Below are positions 60,314 to 64,000 of a DNA stretch of 64,000 nucleotides, piece after piece. The translations under genes and the position numbers were made by a program. The notes under the pieces were generated by a model. It did no database searches, had not been told where the DNA came from, and saw nothing but the letters and a program-made list of their open reading frames with translations. Positions within the stretch are counted from its first letter, which is position 1. Each line of letters begins with the position of its first letter. The DNA comes from an uncultured Lachnospiraceae bacterium (GTDB lineage: Bacteria; Bacillota; Clostridia; Lachnospirales; Lachnospiraceae), in the NCBI GenBank assembly GCA_902789665.1, contig CADAOY010000002.1, forward strand, positions 310,001-374,000, given 5' to 3'.

Positions 60314-60351
60314 AAGATGGCAACGAGTATGATGCTTGTTGTCATCTTTTA
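60314..60351 (+). terminator. Intrinsic terminator after thrH
   Basis: AAGATGGCAACGAG pairs with CTTGTTGTCATCTT (one mismatch and one G-U pair) and TT follows. Confidence 0.8.
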
Positions 60352-60381
60352 GAATTAGACGATAATTTACCGGAGGGGAAG

Positions 60382-62571
60382 ATGGCGTTAAACGAAATTC
60401 AGAAAATCGAAAGATCTGAATATCTTGAAAAGAATCTTGTAATCACAGAATGCTCTCAGAAGAAAAATTATGTATTTATATCATATGCAAGCGATAACTG
60501 GGAAACTGTTTTTAAAAAAGTTGTGGTTCCACTGCAGGAGAACTATGGCTTACATGTGTATGCAGACAAGGCTTTTGACAAAGTTAACGAGAAGTGGATT
60601 GTTCCTATGCTTAGAAATGTCCGCGGTTCTGATGCTGTAGTTCTGTTTATAAGCCAGAAGTATATTGAAAGTTATGCATGTTTCTTAGAACTCCTTACAG
60701 CAGTAAATGCCAAGAAACCTATCGTATTTGTTTCACTTGAAGAGGATCTTCATCTTGGAGATACTACAGATCAGCCTGAGGTAGAGCCTGGTGTTAAGAA
60801 GGAAATCCTTAATCAGGGTGCAAATATATCTACAATTACCAATAATACATCCAATGATTTAATGCGTGCCATGAAGTCGGCATATACCAGTATTTCTACT
60901 TTGCTTGAGCAGGATGCTTTGTCTAAGTATGACATATCGGATGCATTCATCAATTTCTTCAGGGATGCCCAGGCAAATAAGAAGACAGTTAATGATCTGA
61001 TTGCAGTTAAGGATACGATATCCTCAATAAGTGATGAGGTTTATGACAAGAAAGATATAGAAGAGAGAAAGAAAATAAAAGAAGCAGAGGAAGCACTTAA
61101 GGCTGGAGTGGCATCTGTAATTTCGGCTGCACCTGTAACTGCAGCACCTGTAACTGCAGCACCTGTGAGCGCAGCGCCTGCTTTGCAGCAGGCAGTGCCG
61201 CCGGTAAATGTGGTTACAACCACAAATCTCTCGCAGCCGGCAGAACCTGAAAAGAAAAAATCCAAAACTATTCCTATTATTATCGGAACAGCAGTTGGCG
61301 GTGTTTTATTAATTGGCGTTGTTGTTATTCTTATAATGCTTGCCCTTGGAATCGGTGTATTCGCAGGTGCGCATCAAAATGCCAATAATGGTAATTCTGA
61401 TATACAGGAAGTTGCCGAGAATAATCAGGGTCAGGAAGAAGGAATAAATACTTCCAGTGACTGGGACCTTGAAAAAATGGATAATGTTGTTGCATCACAG
61501 AATACTCAGGATTTATCCGATGAATCGTTTGCCGGTTTAAATGGATGGCAGAGAGTTGAACATGATGATGGCAGTACCTATATTGGTGAAATGACAAATG
61601 GCTTCAATAACGGATTTGGAGTTGAACGTTTTGGCAATGGCAATGTTTATGCCGGAGAGTGGAACTATGGAGCAAGCGACGGATACGGCGCATATCTGAT
61701 TGACGAAAGTATATATTTTGGCAAATATAATAATAATTATCCGGATGGATGGGGAGCTATAGTATATACAAACGGCATTGTGGAATTCGGAGAAAGAACT
61801 ATAGAAGGAAATGGTTCATTTTTAAATGGACACCTTATCAGTTTTGGCACCTCTGACAGCAGTTTTTATGCCGGAGAGGTTGTTCATGATGTTCATGAAG
61901 GCTGGGGATCATTTATGAATGTTAACGGTGATATTTATTACGGTGAGTGGACTAATGGCAGATGTACCGGTCTTGGAGTATATGTTATGGCAGATGGTTC
62001 TGTTAAAAGCGGCGAGTGGAATGAAGATGTGTTCACAAAGCCATCGGAACTTCTTAAAAAAATTGAGTGGGATAATGGAGATATTTATTACGGTGAAGTA
62101 GTTAATGGTCTTCCTAATGGACATGGAGTTTTACTTGATGCGGCAGATAAAATAACCAGAGCCGGAGAGTGGGTAGACGGTGATTTTACCGGATTTGGTA
62201 CGGAATATTTTACAAATGGTGATATTCGTTCCGGATTTTATACCAAAGGTTTAGCAGATGGTGTAGGCGCTTATGTCTGGGCTGACAGAGGATTCAGGGC
62301 AGGTTCATATCAGTTCTTCTATGGTGATAATGTACTTGAAGACGGATATGGAATGGAAGGCGCTGTGTCTGATGGTAATTACCAATGCATTTATGCAGGA
62401 GAATATACTGAAGGCAAAATGACCGGAAGAGGAGCAAGATATTTTTCTGACAGAACTATTTATGGCGGTGAATTCGTAGACGGATTATACACAGGAAGAG
62501 GTACCATGATTCATGGAGATGGTACAATAGAAACAGGACTTTGGGAAGAGAATAATTTAGTTGGAGATTAA
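60382..62571 (+). CDS. TIR domain-transmembrane-MORN repeat protein
   Basis: The 729-residue protein has an N-terminal TIR-like domain (about 28-120): NYVFISYASDNW, HVYADKAFDKV, SDAVVLFISQKY and SYACFLEL, where Glu103 is in the place of the TIR catalytic glutamate although the Trp of WCxxE is Ala. A helical region with Ala/Pro/Val/Thr repeats (APVTAAPVTAAPV) leads to one membrane helix (about 297-330). The last 340 residues are MORN repeats (YIGEMTNGFNNGFGVERFG, YYGEWTNGRCTGLGVY and others, roughly a dozen). The design parallels the protein at 14088 with a different external domain. The ribosome site is GGAGGGG. Confidence 0.82.
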   Translation: MALNEIQKIERSEYLEKNLVITECSQKKNYVFISYASDNWETVFKKVVVPLQENYGLHVYADKAFDKVNEKWIVPMLRNVRGSDAVVLFISQKYIESYACFLELLTAVNAKKPIVFVSLEEDLHLGDTTDQPEVEPGVKKEILNQGANISTITNNTSNDLMRAMKSAYTSISTLLEQDALSKYDISDAFINFFRDAQANKKTVNDLIAVKDTISSISDEVYDKKDIEERKKIKEAEEALKAGVASVISAAPVTAAPVTAAPVSAAPALQQAVPPVNVVTTTNLSQPAEPEKKKSKTIPIIIGTAVGGVLLIGVVVILIMLALGIGVFAGAHQNANNGNSDIQEVAENNQGQEEGINTSSDWDLEKMDNVVASQNTQDLSDESFAGLNGWQRVEHDDGSTYIGEMTNGFNNGFGVERFGNGNVYAGEWNYGASDGYGAYLIDESIYFGKYNNNYPDGWGAIVYTNGIVEFGERTIEGNGSFLNGHLISFGTSDSSFYAGEVVHDVHEGWGSFMNVNGDIYYGEWTNGRCTGLGVYVMADGSVKSGEWNEDVFTKPSELLKKIEWDNGDIYYGEVVNGLPNGHGVLLDAADKITRAGEWVDGDFTGFGTEYFTNGDIRSGFYTKGLADGVGAYVWADRGFRAGSYQFFYGDNVLEDGYGMEGAVSDGNYQCIYAGEYTEGKMTGRGARYFSDRTIYGGEFVDGLYTGRGTMIHGDGTIETGLWEENNLVGD

Positions 62572-62611
62572 GAATAAATTGTTTTAATAAGAGGTAGTTT
62601 AAGGAGGTTTT

Positions 62612-64000
62612 ATGAAGACAGAGTTTTTGGAGATGATTGCCTTTATCATTTACCTGGTGCTGGTACTTGGTATTGGTATTTATTTCTTTATCAAAGGACG
62701 TAAGCAGACAGGTGATAAGGCTTATTTCCTTGGCGGAAGAGAGATGAACGGATGGGTTGCTGCCCTTTCAGCAGGTGCATCTGACATGAGTGCCTGGGTT
62801 TTGATGGGTCTTCCTGGTTCCATTTACCTTTGGGGTATGGGACAAATCTGGATTTCTGTTGGACTGTTCATTGGTACAGTTCTTGCCTGGGTTTTTGTTG
62901 CGCCAAGATTGAGAAGAATGTCAATTATGGCCAACGATTCCATTACTATTCCACAGTTTCTGACCAACCGTTTCAAAAGTACCAACCCGACACTTCAGGT
63001 TGTGTGCGCGGTGATTTTTTGCGTGGCTTATTGTATTTATTCTGCATCAAGTATTGTGGCATGCGGCAGCCTGTTCAATAAGGTATTCGGTATGCCAAGC
63101 CAGTATGCAATGATTGGTGCCACAATTATTATTCTTGTTTATACATTTATGGGTGGTTTTAATGCGGTTTGCTGGACTGACTTTTTCCAGGGACTTCTTA
63201 TGCTGATGGCTCTTATGACCACACCTATTGTTACTCTCTTTATGATGAGTAACCCATATTTCAAGCCGGTTGCAGAGGTTATTACACCGGATCATTATTA
63301 CAATGTTTTATCCAGTGGTAAGTGGGACTGGTCCTCTGTTAAGGATATCTTAAGCGGACTTGGATGGGGTCTTGGATATTTCGGTATGCCGCACATCCTT
63401 GTACGTTACATGTCAATTAAGTCCGAGAAGGAAATGAAGAAATCAAGAATCATCGGTACATTCTGGACCTTCATGATTCTTGCAATGGCAAGCGTTGTTG
63501 CCCTTGTTGCACATCAGTATCTTGGAAGCAGCCTTGGCGCAGATGACAGAAGCCTTGTGTTCATCACAATGGTTCGTCTTCTCTTCCCTGGTCTCTTCGC
63601 AGGTATTCTTTTATCAGCTATCCTGGCAGCATCAATGTCAACAGCAGATTCACAGCTTCTTGCTTCATCATCTGCTTTTGCATCAGACCTTTATAAGCCG
63701 GTTATTCGTAAGAATGCATCCGATAAGGAAATGCTCTGGGTGGGCAGAGGTATCGTTGCAGTTATTGCTGTTATCGCACTTATCATTGCAATGAGCCCTG
63801 GATGCGCAGGAATCATGGCCCTGGTTGAATGTGCCTGGGCGGCTTTCGGTTCAGCTTTCGGACCTGCAATCATCCTTGCACTTTTCTGGAAGAAGTTCAC
63901 ATATAAAGGCGCTATCGCCGGCGTTGTTGCAGGCTTCTTAGTAGACGCTATGTGGTATATGTTCTTCTCAGGCGCTGTAGAAAGCCTTACACTTTACAAT
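62612..64000 (+). CDS. putP: Sodium/proline symporter PutP (partial, runs off the right edge)
   Basis: An ORF opens at the ATG at 62612, six bases after AAGGAGG, and is still open at base 64000 (463 codons seen). The protein is a sodium:solute symporter: SAGASDMSAWVLMGLPGSIYLWG, TIPQFLTNRF, VYTFMGGFNAVCWTDFFQGLLM and ILLSAILAASMSTADSQLLASSSAFASDLY match PutP. About eleven helices are visible. It imports proline, or a related solute, with sodium. The final segment lies outside the window. Confidence 0.93.
   Translation, partial: MKTEFLEMIAFIIYLVLVLGIGIYFFIKGRKQTGDKAYFLGGREMNGWVAALSAGASDMSAWVLMGLPGSIYLWGMGQIWISVGLFIGTVLAWVFVAPRLRRMSIMANDSITIPQFLTNRFKSTNPTLQVVCAVIFCVAYCIYSASSIVACGSLFNKVFGMPSQYAMIGATIIILVYTFMGGFNAVCWTDFFQGLLMLMALMTTPIVTLFMMSNPYFKPVAEVITPDHYYNVLSSGKWDWSSVKDILSGLGWGLGYFGMPHILVRYMSIKSEKEMKKSRIIGTFWTFMILAMASVVALVAHQYLGSSLGADDRSLVFITMVRLLFPGLFAGILLSAILAASMSTADSQLLASSSAFASDLYKPVIRKNASDKEMLWVGRGIVAVIAVIALIIAMSPGCAGIMALVECAWAAFGSAFGPAIILALFWKKFTYKGAIAGVVAGFLVDAMWYMFFSGAVESLTLYN

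Overview
The window is about 64 kb of low-GC chromosome from an anaerobic Gram-positive bacterium, most likely a member of the Lachnospiraceae (Clostridia). This rests on the rpsM-rpsK-rpsD-rpoA-rplQ order, the zinc-free S4 protein, an enlarged L17, a Firmicutes-type ECF transporter block, AGGAGG-type ribosome sites, DUF families typical of gut Clostridia (DUF5684, DUF5662, DUF975, DUF6273), diaminopimelate dehydrogenase and a long-form HPF. The genus cannot be fixed from sequence alone. No tRNA, rRNA, CRISPR array or complete insertion sequence was recognised.

Layout. 0-2.9 kb: end of the ribosomal protein/RNA polymerase alpha operon. 2.9-8.8 kb: an orphan PilT ATPase, a TraX-like membrane protein, the general ECF energising module (ecfA1-ecfA2-ecfT) and truA. 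8.8-17 kb: a heterodimeric ABC exporter, a DHH phosphoesterase and a large TIR-transmembrane-propeller protein. 17-23.3 kb: aquaporin, diaminopimelate dehydrogenase, lgt and small membrane proteins, then a zinc-ribbon Ser/Thr kinase followed directly by a PPP-type phosphatase. 23.3-27.1 kb: a FIST sensor, a soluble chemoreceptor-like protein and a membrane chemoreceptor. 27-40 kb: housekeeping and envelope genes, including trxB, a secreted SH3b-NlpC/P60 hydrolase, a lipoprotein with a second lgt, hpf, a YdjI/YdjG-like pair and trpB2.

40-46.9 kb is the accessory region. It holds a soluble FtsH-like AAA protease, three different PD-(D/E)XK nuclease-like proteins, a WYL regulator, a Cys-rich small protein and a Xre repressor. 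The core of this block lies between two direct copies of a roughly 170-bp element. The right copy is a textbook-looking type I toxin-antitoxin locus: a 32-residue hydrophobic peptide on the minus strand and a facing small RNA with a consensus promoter, sharing one bidirectional terminator. The left copy keeps the RNA but its toxin is broken by a 19-bp perfect inverted repeat. To the right lie dyad repeats and an array of five 23-bp tandem repeats. Together these look like a defence or mobile island.

46.9-64 kb returns to core genes: a DUF362 protein, a permease, secA, prfB (which has lost its programmed frameshift but keeps a visible scar of it), DUF genes, a minus-strand block (radical SAM protein with a Cys-rich partner, GH25 hydrolase, two DUF5684 proteins), then ribU, thrH, a second TIR-transmembrane protein carrying MORN repeats, and the start of putP running off the right edge. 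ribU at 59 kb is a substrate subunit that could use the EcfA1A2T module at 5.4-8 kb. A 14-bp palindrome of the form GTGGTTNNAACCAC sits just after three stop codons (7.97, 14.03 and 51.55 kb).
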